From: Calothrix brevissima NIES-22
Lineage (GTDB): Bacteria; Cyanobacteriota; Cyanobacteriia; Cyanobacteriales; Nostocaceae
Direction: 5' to 3'
Length of the DNA stretch: 64,000 bases
Assembly (NCBI RefSeq): GCF_002367995.1
Contig: NZ_AP018207.1
Coordinates: 6,928,198-6,992,197, forward strand
Position 1 is the first letter of the stretch; each line of letters starts with the position of its first letter. The notes beneath the pieces are model-generated. The model had not been told where the DNA came from. It was given only the letters and a program-made list of their open reading frames with translations, and did no database searches. This document shows, in pieces, positions 25,502 to 35,600 of the stretch. A program made the translations under genes and the position numbers.

Positions 25502-26680
25502 ATGGCAACCAAACAGAAATTATTAACCGATATATCCTTAAAAGGCTTAGAAATTGCACCATCTCAGATACGCGGTGCAGTAAGAATTGTCCCTTTATTG
25601 CGGCGTGAGGTGCGGGGAGATTTACGCTTAATGCAGCGTAACTACAACGAAGATATGACTATTGTCTCCTTAGACGGAAAGAGCGCGGAACATGGGATGA
25701 AATACTATTCCTACGTACCTCATGGGTTGGTGATGTCTTGGAGTGACGATGGAAGTCCCCTGGCTAGCTTTGGCGGACAGATAATAAAGTCAGATGGAAA
25801 GCGTTTAGATTGCGGTTGTGCGACTGTACGCTTAATGCATCGCATGGCGAAGCGAGAAGCTAAGAATCAACTGCGATTTTTACCGCTACATTTGGCGATG
25901 GAAGGTTTTCTCTCGTTGTTTTTTTCCGGCCCCGATATTGCTTGGAGTGAATATTCTAAGTATGCTTTATCTCATGGCTTAGGTTCGCGCTCTGAAATGT
26001 CTGTGAGTGGACGTTATATTGCGGGATTAGAAGATGCTTTGCGGGTATTTGAAATTCATCCGCGACAAGTTGGGGTGTTGGTATTTGTCGCTGAGACTTT
26101 AGCATCGGCGTTTGTAGTTCCTACACCGGAAGATTACCGCGCTTTACACACTAGTTTACTTGAGGATTTCTACGGCGAGTTAATTTATGAATACAGCTTG
26201 ATGTTTGACAAGCCTTTGCCAATGAATTTATCTGTAGATGATTCGACAATTAATAGTTTGGCAGATTTGCGCGGCGCGATCGCCAAAATGCGATCGGATT
26301 GGGCTGCTTTTCAGGGATTCATGGCGGAAGGATTGTTACAACGTCAGCTAAATTCCCAAAGAGTTTTTACAGCAGGGCCCTTTGTTCTCCAAAGATTTAT
26401 CACCGATTTGCGCCTCAAGGAAGAAAATCATATTGGGGAAGCAATTATCCGAGAAAATGGCGAATTAGAATATCTCAAAACTTACCGCCTTTCCACCGCC
26501 CAAACCCGCCGAGTTTATTTACTCAGCCAGCTACATTTTTACAACTGGAACATAGATGCTACAGCCAAAGCACTAGGTAACACCCGCGAAGAATTTGTCA
26601 CCCGCTTGGAGACAGTCGGCTTTGGTTATTTACTCAATCAACAAGTAAGAGATGCGGCTAGGAAAAAGGGGAAAAAATAA
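25502..26680 (+). CDS. Conserved unknown protein paired with the Ro-like gene
   Basis: 392 residues, soluble. N-terminal alpha/beta part (LLTDISLKGLEIAPSQIRGAVRIVPLLRREVRGDLRL, read in pieces), a central part with a Cys pair (LDCGCATVRLMHRMAKREA) and a helical region. The C-terminus (FYNWNIDATAKALGNTREEFVTRLETVGFGYLL, about 340-375) looks like a Fis-type helix-turn-helix. The overall pattern recalls proteins labelled ARPP-2, but I cannot confirm that from sequence alone. It lies 360 bp after the Ro-like gene on the same strand, with a 21-bp repeat array between, and probably works with it. Confidence 0.65.
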   Translation: MATKQKLLTDISLKGLEIAPSQIRGAVRIVPLLRREVRGDLRLMQRNYNEDMTIVSLDGKSAEHGMKYYSYVPHGLVMSWSDDGSPLASFGGQIIKSDGKRLDCGCATVRLMHRMAKREAKNQLRFLPLHLAMEGFLSLFFSGPDIAWSEYSKYALSHGLGSRSEMSVSGRYIAGLEDALRVFEIHPRQVGVLVFVAETLASAFVVPTPEDYRALHTSLLEDFYGELIYEYSLMFDKPLPMNLSVDDSTINSLADLRGAIAKMRSDWAAFQGFMAEGLLQRQLNSQRVFTAGPFVLQRFITDLRLKEENHIGEAIIRENGELEYLKTYRLSTAQTRRVYLLSQLHFYNWNIDATAKALGNTREEFVTRLETVGFGYLLNQQVRDAARKKGKK

Positions 26681-26691
26681 TTCATAGTATC

Positions 26692-26725
26692 GTTGACGGT
26701 TGACGGTTGACGGTTGACGGTTGAC
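26692..26725 (+). repeat. Heptamer array (GTTGACG)n
   Basis: Four to five GTTGACG units just after the stop codon of the 392-residue gene. Same unit as at 21281. Confidence 0.85.
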
Positions 26726-26831
26726 CGAGAAAAATAGCATCGCGGTTGAAAAATCTCGATAATTCCCCACCTCTATAATGAGAATATAGAAAAACACTAG
26801 CGCTTTGTCTCATTAATTTTACTGGGTTGCT

Positions 26832-26864
26832 AGATCCCCGACTTCTTAAAGAAGTCGGGGATCT
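26832..26864. repeat. 33-bp perfect palindrome
   Basis: AGATCCCCGACTTCTT, central A, AAGAAGTCGGGGATCT. A 16-bp perfect stem with a one-base centre. It is a hairpin-forming intergenic element; no T-run follows, so I do not call it a terminator. Confidence 0.85.
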
Positions 26865-26921
26865 GACACCACAAACTTCTCACAACTAGTGAGATGAACC
26901 ACGGTTAATAGTAGGTGTAAT

Positions 26922-27197
26922 ATGCAAGCTCTTTTTTGGACTGTAGAAGAAGTTGCGCAACGAGCCAAACAATTTTACGAAAATGGCATTCGTCAACAAG
27001 TTGAATATGGCGACAACATTGGCAAAATGATCGTGATTGATGCGGAAACAGGCGAATATGGAATTGATAAAACTGGTGTAGAATCTGCATTGCTGTTAAA
27101 GCAGAAAAATCCCAAAGCCAGATTATTTACTATGCGAATTGGCTATGATGTTGCGTTTAGTTTTGGTGGTGCTTCTATAGAGCGTACAGTTAAATGA
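26922..27197 (+). CDS. Small protein translationally coupled to a retropepsin-like protease
   Basis: 91 residues from ATG 26922 with AGGTG about 10 nt upstream. MQALFWTVEEVAQRAKQFYE, GDNIGKMIVIDAETGEYGID, then a possible hydrophobic strand pair (ARLFTMRIGYDVAFSFGG). No known motif. Its TGA overlaps the next ATG (ATGA), so the two are co-translated. The layout of two short overlapping genes resembles a toxin-antitoxin or substrate-protease pair, which is speculative. Confidence 0.75.
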   Translation: MQALFWTVEEVAQRAKQFYENGIRQQVEYGDNIGKMIVIDAETGEYGIDKTGVESALLLKQKNPKARLFTMRIGYDVAFSFGGASIERTVK

Positions 27198-27574
27198 TTT
27201 ATGGAAGATTAGTAGGTGATAAGGCAGTAGTGCCAGTAATTTTTCGTTTACCTGGACAACCAGATTTTTCGTTGAATTTTACTGTTGATACAGGATTCAA
27301 CGGCTATCTTACCTTACCACCACAAGCAGTCAGTGCAATGAATCTTCCTGTGTATTCCAGCACACCTATAAAATTAGCTGACGGTAGCGAAGGTTTCTCA
27401 GCAATACATTTAGCAACTGTTGTGTGGGATGATGTAGAAAAAGTAGTCCTAATTTTAGCTGCTGGTTATAAGCCTTTATTAGGAGTGGCGATGATGGAAG
27501 GATATCATCTTGAAATAGATTTTGAAGACAATGGTTTGGTTTCGTTAGAAAAAATACCAAGCCCAATTTTATAG
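27194..27574 (+). CDS. Clan AA (retropepsin-like) aspartic protease
   Basis: 126 residues. FTVDTGFNGYLTLP gives the catalytic Asp32 in a D-T-G box. The YKPLLGVAMMEGYHLEIDF stretch matches the second conserved block (Leu/Ile-Gly before a hydrophobic helix). One such domain forms half an active site, so a homodimer is expected. No signal peptide or membrane segment, so it is cytosolic. Coupled to the 91-residue gene upstream by a 4-bp overlap. The substrate is unknown. Confidence 0.82.
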   Translation: MIYGRLVGDKAVVPVIFRLPGQPDFSLNFTVDTGFNGYLTLPPQAVSAMNLPVYSSTPIKLADGSEGFSAIHLATVVWDDVEKVVLILAAGYKPLLGVAMMEGYHLEIDFEDNGLVSLEKIPSPIL

Positions 27575-27639
27575 ATGAATAATTAGCTTCGTCATTAGTC
27601 ATTGGCTAGAGACGCGATGAACCCTTGTCTGTACAATCA

Positions 27640-27705
27640 TCCTCCTTGTCCCCCTTGTCTCCCTTGTTTCCCTTGTCCTCCTTGTCTCCCTTGTCCTCTC
27701 TCTGC
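27640..27705 (+). repeat. (TTGTCCCCC)n-type 9-bp array
   Basis: CCTTGTCCC, CCTTGTCTC, CCTTGTTTC variants in tandem between convergent genes. No terminator-like hairpin is seen. Confidence 0.8.
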
Positions 27706-27718
27706 CTTCTCTCCATCA

Positions 27719-28129
27719 TCAAGCATACTGCTGTAGTTGCGCTAAATCATTCACAGCTTTTGCTAATTCATCTAAGTTAATTGGTTTTTGTAAATACTTT
27801 TGATAACCGGCTAAATAGGCGTATTTGCGATCCTCATCCATCACATAGGCACTAAGTGCGATCGCTCGTGTCATTCTACCTTTTTCTATGTCAATTCTTT
27901 TCACCTTCCGCAGTAGGGAATAGCCATCCTCATCAGGTAAGCAAATATCGCAAATCAGGACATCTGGTTGGAAGCAGGAGATGATTTCTAAGGCTTCACG
28001 CGCTGAAGTTGCTGTCATCACCTCTGCCCCATCGAGTTCAAATAAAATATTGAGTAACTTCCTTGTATCTCGGTCATCATCAACTACAAGTAAGCGTAGT
28101 CCCTTGAACGAAATGGGTTTGTTATCCAT
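27719..28129 (-). CDS. Single-domain response regulator (CheY-like)
   Basis: 136 residues from ATG 28129 (MDNKPISFKGLRLLVVDDD); an upstream TTG extension is unlikely. The receiver domain fills the whole protein: acidic pocket Asp17-Asp19, phosphoacceptor Asp61 (LICDICLPDEDG), switch Ser93, Lys115 in YLQKP. There is no output domain, so it should act by protein contact, typically downstream of a hybrid or multidomain kinase. No cognate kinase is adjacent; the giant kinase at 39534 is a distant candidate without further support. Confidence 0.9.
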   Translation of the reverse strand: MDNKPISFKGLRLLVVDDDRDTRKLLNILFELDGAEVMTATSAREALEIISCFQPDVLICDICLPDEDGYSLLRKVKRIDIEKGRMTRAIALSAYVMDEDRKYAYLAGYQKYLQKPINLDELAKAVNDLAQLQQYA

Positions 28130-28536
28130 AATTTCGACCCTAATGAAGATGTCAAAGTTGGTGTGGCGATGAAATGCCAATACTCGCTCATCTTCTATTT
28201 AAACGCTTTTATATTGTCTGGTCTGTCCGCTTCCGCACATAGAAATGTAATAATATTTATCAATGCTTATATCCCGACATATTGCTTCATAAATCAGCCA
28301 ATTTGGCTGTTATAAACTGATAATATTCGCAAAAAACTGCTTATCTCGCCTAACTATCACCAAAACAGATATAGCTGCACACATATCTGCTAATTATGTC
28401 TATATATTTTTGTAACGATTTGGGCATGGGGCATTGGGCATTGGGCATGGGGCATGGGGCATTGGTGAATAATTGATATCCCCCTTGTCCCCCTTGTCCT
28501 CCTTGTCCCCCTTCCCTAGCCCCTAGCCCCTAGCCT
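28130..28536. other. Intergenic region with two repeat arrays
   Basis: GGGCATTGGGCATGGGGCAT-type units at 28421-28463 and 9-bp TTGTCCCCC units at 28478-28515. The AT-rich part before them should hold the promoter of the response regulator. No gene. Confidence 0.6.
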
Positions 28537-29718
28537 CTAGTAATGAATCCCTGCTTTTTTAAATCTGTGCAAGGCTTCACCTAAGCGATCGCAATCTGCA
28601 ATTAAACTAATACGTACATAACCTTCGCCAGCAGCACCAAAGGCGTTACCTGGAGTTACAACTACACCAGTTTGTTGCAGTACATCTAAAGCAAAATCTG
28701 TGGAACCAACGCCCTCAGGACATTTCACCCACAGATACATAGTTGCTTTAGTTTTGGGAATATTCCAGCCTAACTCTCCTAACCCAGCAATCAAGAAATC
28801 GCGACGGGTGCGGTAGCGTTGTTGGACTTCATGCAAGTATTCATCTGGTAGTTGCAATGCGGTTTCGGCGGCGGTTTGCAAGGCGGCGAAGATGCCATAA
28901 TCCAAGTTGGTTTTTAATGTCCGCAAACCTTGAATTACATGGCGGTTACCCACCACAAACCCCACGCGCCAACCAGCCATATTATAGGTTTTGGATAAGG
29001 TGTGGAATTCGACACCAATTTCTTTCGCACCAGGAATTTCTAATAAGCTAGTCGGTTGATAACCATCAAAAGCTAACTCGGCATAACACAAGTCATGCAC
29101 TAAAAGAATTTCATGTTTACGGGCAAAAGCGACGATTTCCTCAAAAAATTCCCGGGGTGCAGTCGCCGCCGTGGGATTGCTGGGATAGTTGAAATAGAGG
29201 ATTTTGGCTTTTTGGGCAACTTCTTCGGGAATCGCGGCTAAATCAATTAACCAATCGTTCTCTGGTTTGAGCATCAAGCTGTAAACTTGTCCGCCAGCGA
29301 TTACGGGGCCGCGAACGTGTACGGGATAGGCGGGAGAAGGTACCAGCACTATATCGCCAGGATTGATGTAAGCTAGAGCTAAATGGGCTAATCCTTCTTT
29401 AGAACCGAGTAGAGGTAAGGCTTCGCTATCAGGATCGAGAGAAACACCGTAACGGCGATCGTACCAATTAGTGATAGAACGGCGGAAACTAGCAGTTCCC
29501 TCAAAGGGGGGATAACCATGATTAGCCGCATTTTGCAAAGCCTGCTTGGCGGCTTCTACCACCGGTTGTGGTGTGGGGCCATCCGGGTTTCCCATGCCCA
29601 AATCAATCAAATCTAAGCCTTGTTCCCTAGCTTTGGCCTTGAGTTCATCAAGACGGGCAAATACATAGGGTGGTAGCTTCTGTACTCGTTCTGCGGGAAC
29701 AATCCAATCCAAACTCAT
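28537..29718 (-). CDS. Class I PLP-dependent aminotransferase (AlaC / LL-DAP aminotransferase-like)
   Basis: 393 residues, fold type I. LIDLGMGNPDGPTP opens the small domain; GYPPFEGTASFRRSI and LGSKEGLAHLALAYINPGD bind the cofactor phosphate region. ILYFNYPSNPTAA holds the Asn and VHDLCYAELAFDGY the Asp/Tyr that contact PLP. The Schiff-base Lys243 is in TLSKTYNMAGWRVGF. C-terminal Arg for the substrate carboxylate is in YVRISLI. The sequence fits the AspC/AlaC/DapL-like branch; the substrate cannot be set from sequence. It overlaps the dehydrogenase gene by 4 bp (ATGA), so the two are one operon. Confidence 0.88.
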   Translation of the reverse strand: MSLDWIVPAERVQKLPPYVFARLDELKAKAREQGLDLIDLGMGNPDGPTPQPVVEAAKQALQNAANHGYPPFEGTASFRRSITNWYDRRYGVSLDPDSEALPLLGSKEGLAHLALAYINPGDIVLVPSPAYPVHVRGPVIAGGQVYSLMLKPENDWLIDLAAIPEEVAQKAKILYFNYPSNPTAATAPREFFEEIVAFARKHEILLVHDLCYAELAFDGYQPTSLLEIPGAKEIGVEFHTLSKTYNMAGWRVGFVVGNRHVIQGLRTLKTNLDYGIFAALQTAAETALQLPDEYLHEVQQRYRTRRDFLIAGLGELGWNIPKTKATMYLWVKCPEGVGSTDFALDVLQQTGVVVTPGNAFGAAGEGYVRISLIADCDRLGEALHRFKKAGIHY

Positions 29719-30938
29719 TCCTCAACCTCAACCTCGTCACTTACTCCCCTAACTGAGACGCGATTTACCGTGTCTCGGCTTTCTACTGGTGCAGTGGTAG
29801 AAACCATCGCCGCCATTAATTGTTCCACCGCCACTTTAAACGGTAGTCGGTGGATATCAGAAGTGGGAACTAAGGCGACTTCGGCTGCTGTTTGCAGTTC
29901 TGCTAGAGTAATGTTGCCCAATCCCAAATCGCTCAATTTTTTTGGTAAGCCAATCTCTGCATAGAATTTCAACAGTTGTTGTCTGGCTGAGGTTGCTAGC
30001 TGATTGCCCTGTACCATTTCTTCTAATCGCAGTTGCACTAAAATCCCATAGGCGACTTTTTCACCGTGAATACTGCTATGTCCGGCAACATGGGTTAAAC
30101 CATTATGCACTGCATGGGCGGCAACGGTACGACATTGGGCACCGCCAAGTCCGCCAATTACCCCAGCCATTAACACTGTTGCGTCTACAACTTCCCGCCA
30201 AACTTCGCTTCCTGGTTCTTGTAAGGCGGCTGTGGATTTTTGTAATAAGATATCGCGCAAAACTCTTGCTTGTTGGACTGCGGCGATGGTGAGGGTTTGT
30301 TGTGAATGTCCGCTACTAACTGAGGCTTCGTACCATTTTGCGATCGCATCCCCAATTCCTGCCACTAATGTATGCTGTGGTGCAGTTTGAATCAAGTCGT
30401 AATCGAGAATCAGTAAATCGGGACAGCGCGATAAGCTGACATCATAAAGAAACGCCCCAGATTCAGAATACACATTCGACAGCGCCGACCAAGCTGCACA
30501 GGTAGCTGCGGAAGTAGGAATTGTCACCACAGGTAATTGCAACTGATGGGCGACTAATTTCGCCGTATCCAGTGCTTTACCGCCACCAACACCGATAATT
30601 AAATCCGCTTTATGTTCTTTTGCTGTTTTACGTAAGGATTTCAGGCTAGCCTCACAGCAATCTGCACCATAGGATGCTTGAGCTACATGCAGCTGTTGTT
30701 TTTCTAAAATTTGTAACAAACTTGCTTGGGTACTTGTCAAAGTGCGTAGACGCGAAGCGGCTTGTCGTGAGACATCGCCTGCGACAATTAAGGGACGACT
30801 TCCCAAGCTAGCAATCTCTGCTGCTGCCGATTCTAATACACTGGCACCACGAATTACTTTTGCTGGCGCGATCGCTAGCGTTAATAACGAACTAGATGTT
30901 TGAGTAGACAAAGTTTGAGTAAAAGATTGATTGGGCAT
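29715..30938 (-). CDS. Iron-containing alcohol dehydrogenase / GldA-like protein
   Basis: 407 residues. A Rossmann-like N-terminal half (IGVGGGKALDTAKLVAHQL binds the dinucleotide; VVTIPTSAATCAAWSALSNVY). A helical half carries metal ligands: Asp in GIGDAIAKWYEA, His in HAVHNGLTHV and His in SSIHGEKVAYGI. This is the glycerol/glycerol-1-phosphate dehydrogenase branch. The C-terminal 20 residues are acidic. It is upstream of and overlaps the aminotransferase gene, so an oxidised product might feed the aminotransferase; this is inference. Confidence 0.85.
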   Translation of the reverse strand: MPNQSFTQTLSTQTSSSLLTLAIAPAKVIRGASVLESAAAEIASLGSRPLIVAGDVSRQAASRLRTLTSTQASLLQILEKQQLHVAQASYGADCCEASLKSLRKTAKEHKADLIIGVGGGKALDTAKLVAHQLQLPVVTIPTSAATCAAWSALSNVYSESGAFLYDVSLSRCPDLLILDYDLIQTAPQHTLVAGIGDAIAKWYEASVSSGHSQQTLTIAAVQQARVLRDILLQKSTAALQEPGSEVWREVVDATVLMAGVIGGLGGAQCRTVAAHAVHNGLTHVAGHSSIHGEKVAYGILVQLRLEEMVQGNQLATSARQQLLKFYAEIGLPKKLSDLGLGNITLAELQTAAEVALVPTSDIHRLPFKVAVEQLMAAMVSTTAPVESRDTVNRVSVRGVSDEVEVEE

Positions 30939-31636
30939 ATAACTAGTTTGCCAAAACCTTGATATTTCTCAGCAAATTAACAATAAAAATCGGGACTATA
31001 CTGAATAGTTACAAATCAGGCTGCTTGCTACCACGAGAAATCCAGATAACTCCACAAAACCCTTTGCCAACTGCTTGAGCAGTTTGACATGGCTTGACTC
31101 AATAGTGCCCATTAGCCTTAAATCCCGAACAATCAAAGTTTTGAATAATCGTATAACTAATTCACAATAGCACTCCCTGAGAAGGAAGAAAAAGGCTTTG
31201 GTCATGTGGGTTTTGCGCTGAGGAAGAACTAATCATGTCTTCTGTCATCATTACCCTTAACCAACAGACAGATTTACTTTTTCTCATCAATGGCATGGCT
31301 AAATTAATATCTTAATCTAAAAAAAATCATTCTTGTATACTGAAATACAAAAAAAATATTGTTTTACTGTTAACAGTAGACACCAATTTAATTTAGAGAA
31401 ATATACTTACTAAATAATTTGTATCATTGAGAAAAAAACACCACTTCACAACGTAAATATAGAATATCAGAGTCAAAAATATAAATTTAATTAGTGATAC
31501 AAACAGTACATAGAAAGGGGCATTGGGCATTGGGCATGGGGCATTGGGCATTGGGTAGAGCAATATTAATTTGTCCCCCTTGTCCCCCTTGTCCCCCTTG
31601 TCCCCCTGCTCCCTGCTCCCCTGCTCCCCTGCTTCC
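30939..31636. other. Intergenic region, mainly repeats
   Basis: A palindrome TACTGTTAACAGTA (31365-31378), GGGCATT-type units (31517-31556), and TTGTCCCCC units (31573-31606). A 69-codon frame at 30996-31205 (minus) has no family signature and is not called. The rest is AT-rich and carries no gene I can support. Confidence 0.55.
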
Positions 31637-32158
31637 CTACGCTGCTGCTTTCGGTAATTGTGCAAATTTCTCAGGATAAATTTCCACCGCCATTTGGGAA
31701 TCTTCTCGCTGAGTTAGAGTGCGCTTGACCTGACCTAAGTATACTGGTAGCGTCAACCCTGGTTCTGGGTGAATTATGGTACGGGCACGAATAGTCAGAT
31801 AATTGTCATTCTTGGAACCTAAACGCCCATAAGAATAGAGATTACTAGCTGCTTGACGTAAAGTTGCTTCTAGTGCTGAAGGGGTAATATTTGGTGCGAT
31901 CGCAATGACTGCTTGTGTAGAGCCATTGTCATAAATTAAGCTATAACGCACTGCACCGGGAATCACAGTCCGGCTTAAAGGTACTAACGAGAGTGAAAAT
32001 AAACCACCTGTCAGTACCAGCATAAAACCAGTCGTACCCACCAGCCGAAAGCGAATACCCCATTTGAAGATTAAACCCAGGACTGTTAAAACGGCAAATA
32101 CCAGCGTGGCAATACCTGACCATTGGGTATATTGAAGAAAATCTGCTGTTGTGAGCAT
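31637..32158 (-). CDS. Ycf51 family protein
   Basis: 173 residues. Two N-terminal membrane segments (GIATLVFAVLTVLGLIF and VGTTGFMLVLTGGLFSLSLV), then a soluble domain (YSLIYDNGSTQAVIAIAPNI, EPGLTLPVYLGQVKRTLTQR). The length, topology and C-terminal pattern match Ycf51 (DUF2518), found in cyanobacteria and some algal plastids, role unknown. Stand-alone gene with its own start ATG at 32158. Confidence 0.82.
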   Translation of the reverse strand: MLTTADFLQYTQWSGIATLVFAVLTVLGLIFKWGIRFRLVGTTGFMLVLTGGLFSLSLVPLSRTVIPGAVRYSLIYDNGSTQAVIAIAPNITPSALEATLRQAASNLYSYGRLGSKNDNYLTIRARTIIHPEPGLTLPVYLGQVKRTLTQREDSQMAVEIYPEKFAQLPKAAA

Positions 32159-32615
32159 AAGGTTGGCTACTGAAGCGTGATTTTTCGATTACGGACAACA
32201 CCATTCTACCGAGTGCTTACACCCTAAGAGACAGCTTAGATAATTGACTTCTACAGAGATACGGTTTGATTATGTAAAAAAACGAACTGGCTGTATATTC
32301 GGCAAACTTTTACCTTAAATTTCGGTAATATTGCCCTTGAAGTCACAAAAGTCACGCTTTTTTCTGGAAATCAAACAGATTTCCGTTGTTCAGTATGTAT
32401 TACTTTCAAGAGTCGCTACTTAAGTAAGTATTTTTTTAATAGTAATTTTTATCACTATCTTTACGTTTTTTTATTCAAGTGTTGTGTACTATAAAAGCAT
32501 AAATATCTTCCAACGCAATTTTCCCCACTAGCAAATATTTGACTTCTAACCTTTGAGATTGCAAGGGCTATCGAATTCGTTTTGCCAAAATATCTAATTG
32601 TGAGAGCAGTAATAT
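32159..32615. other. Divergent AT-rich intergenic region
   Basis: Separates Ycf51 (minus) from the protease gene (plus). Promoters for both must be here; none can be placed with confidence. No repeat family or hairpin of note. Confidence 0.45.
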
Positions 32616-35600
32616 ATGTTTTCTAACGAAAATAATCTCATCAATACAAATAGTTTCACTGGCAATAATGCAAACATTAATTTATACAGCACAGATTATA
32701 ACTATGGATTAACTGCAGATCGCAATAGCTATGCTCCTGATGCCATCTATGCTCCTGGTTACGCAGTTTATGAACCAACTGTTGAATCAGTTAACAGTGG
32801 TTATAAATGGTCACAGCCAGGAGGCAAAAATTCAGCAGTTAATATTACTTATAGTTATAGTAATCTTTTAGATGGCAATCTCAAAGGTGGTCTTACTTCT
32901 ACAGTAATCCAAGCAGTAATTCAAGAAGCTCTGGGACTGTGGGCAAAATATGCTCCACTAAATTTTAAGCAAGTTGTTGATAGTGGCCCTGCTCCATCAG
33001 AGGCTAATTATACCGCAGACACTACTACTCCTCAAATCCGTTTTGGTTATCACGATATTGATGGTAGCAGTAAAGTTTTAGCCCATGCTTATTATCCCGG
33101 TTCAGGTTTAGCAGGCGACATCCACTTTGACAGCAGTGAAACCTGGAAAACAAACTCATCTAATGGTATTGATCTGCTATATGTAGCAGTACATGAAATC
33201 GGTCATGCATTAGGTCTTGACCATGATTCAAGCACTGATGCAATAATGAATCCGTATTATGGAGCGCGTTATTCAGGTTTAGGAACTTCCTTCCTCTACC
33301 AAGATGACATAAATGGCATCCGAGATATTTATGGTACGGGTGTTGGCTCAGTGACAACACTTTCTAGTAGTAAACCAGACTTAATCATTCAAAATGTCGC
33401 TGCACCAACTACTGTCACCATTGGTAGCACCATCCAACTGAGCTATCAACTTAAGAACCAAGGTAATGCCAGTGCAGCTTCTAGTACCACCAAGTTCTAC
33501 CTCTCCAAAGATGCCACTTTCAGTAGTGATGACGTATTTTTGAGTTCTGATTCTGTCACGAATATTGCCGCAGGTGGCGTGAGTTCTAAATCAGTGTCAT
33601 TCACCATCGCCAACAATACTACACCAGGGAATTACTATCTGCTTTCCCAAGCCGATGCTTCTGGGAATGTGAGTGAAAGCAATGAAAACAATAATCTGGT
33701 TGCTAGTGCCATTTCCCTCACAATCCCAGCTAAACCAGACTTAATCATTCAAAATGTCGCTGTACCAACTAGCGCCACTGTTGGTAGCACCATCCAACTG
33801 AGCTATCAACTTAAGAACCAAGGTAATGCCATTGCAGCTTCTAGTACCACCAAGTTCTACCTTTCCAAAGATGCCACTTTCAGTAGTGATGACGTATTTT
33901 TGAGTTCTGATTCTGTCACGAATATTGCCGCAGGTGGCGTGAGTTCTAAATCAGTGTCATTCACCATCGCCAACAATACTACACCAGGGAATTACTATCT
34001 GCTTTCCCAAGCCGATGCTTCTGGGAATGTGAGTGAAAGCAATGAAAACAATAATCTGGTTGCTAGTGCCATTTCCCTCACAATCCCAGCTAAACCAGAC
34101 TTAATCATTCAAAATGTCGCTGTACCAACTAGCGCCACTGTTGGTAGCACCATCCAACTGAGCTATCAACTTAAGAACCAAGGTAATGCCATTGCAGCTT
34201 CTAGTACCACCAAGTTCTACCTTTCCAAAGATGCCACTTTCAGTAGTGATGACGTATTTTTGAGTTCTGATTCTGTCACGAATATTGCCGCAGGTGGCGT
34301 GAGTTCTAAATCAGTGTCATTCACCATCGCCAACAATACTACACCAGGGAATTACTATCTGCTTTCCCAAGCCGATGCTTCTGGGAATGTGAGTGAAAGC
34401 AATGAAAACAATAATCTGGTTGCTAGTGCCATTTCCCTCACAATCCCAGCTAAACCAGACTTAATCATTCAAAATGTCGCTGTACCAACTAGCGCCACTG
34501 TTGGTAGCACCATCCAACTGAGCTATCAACTTAAGAACCAAGGTAATGCCATTGCAGCTTCTAGTACCACCAAGTTCTACCTTTCCAAAGATACTACTGT
34601 TAGTAATGATGACGTAGTTTTGAGTTCTGATTCTGTGAATAGTATTGCTGCTGGTGGTGTGAGTTCTGAATCAGTCTCATTCACCATCGCTGGTTTCAAG
34701 GGTAATTACTATTTGCTGTTACAAGCTGATGGTTTTGGCAGTGTAGCGGAAAGCGATGAAAGCAATAATGTTTTTGCTCAAGCTATTCAATTTGTAGATT
34801 CTGACTGGTATAGTATCAATCTCAAAGATGCAGGATTGATTAGTTTAACTCGCTCTTTGGCAAATGATGGGAATTTAAGTAGAAATGAGATGCTTTGTCT
34901 GTTCCGTGATGCTGAAGATTCTGGCGTAATTGATACTATTGAATTAGGCGATCTTCGCACCATTGTTAGTAATGCCACTCGCTTTACGATGTTAGATTAT
35001 GTTCGTGTTCTCTCAGATAATGTAGTGAATGGGAATACGGCGAACCAATGGTGGACGGGAGGTAGCACAAGCCAGACAACATTAGGAAACCTGTATGCAG
35101 GTAGTAGTGCTGCACAAATGGAAAAATTGATTGGTAAATGGTTCTTAGGAAGCGATCGCCCCACAGCATCTAGCACAGCTAACTATAAACTAATCAGTGG
35201 CTCTTTATTCCAGAATGGTGTGAGTCCAGATGATGTTAAGCAAGGTTATTTGGGAGATTGTTATTATCTGGCTACCCTATCTTCCATAGCTCAGGAAAAG
35301 CCCAACTACATCCAAAATATGTTTATTGACAATGGTGATAATACTTTCACCGTTCGTTTCTTTAATAATGGTGTAGCTAACTATGTCACAGTTGATCGCT
35401 ATTTACCCACTAATGCTAACGGAAACTTAATCTACGCTAGTCCAGGTAGTTCCTACAATAACTCTGGTAATGAATTGTGGGTGGCCTTGGCAGAAAAAGC
35501 CTACGCTCAGTTGGGTGAGTTAGGTTGGAGTCGTCCTAACTATACTACGAATGCTTACAGCTCTATTGAAGGTGGTTGGATGAATTATGTGACTAGTCAA

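Noticed and set aside
30996..31205. 69-codon minus-strand frame
   Set aside because: Hydrophobic but without family resemblance or ribosome binding site; low support.
33160..33360. Antisense frame opposite the matrixin zinc motif
   Set aside because: A shadow frame of a clear coding region.
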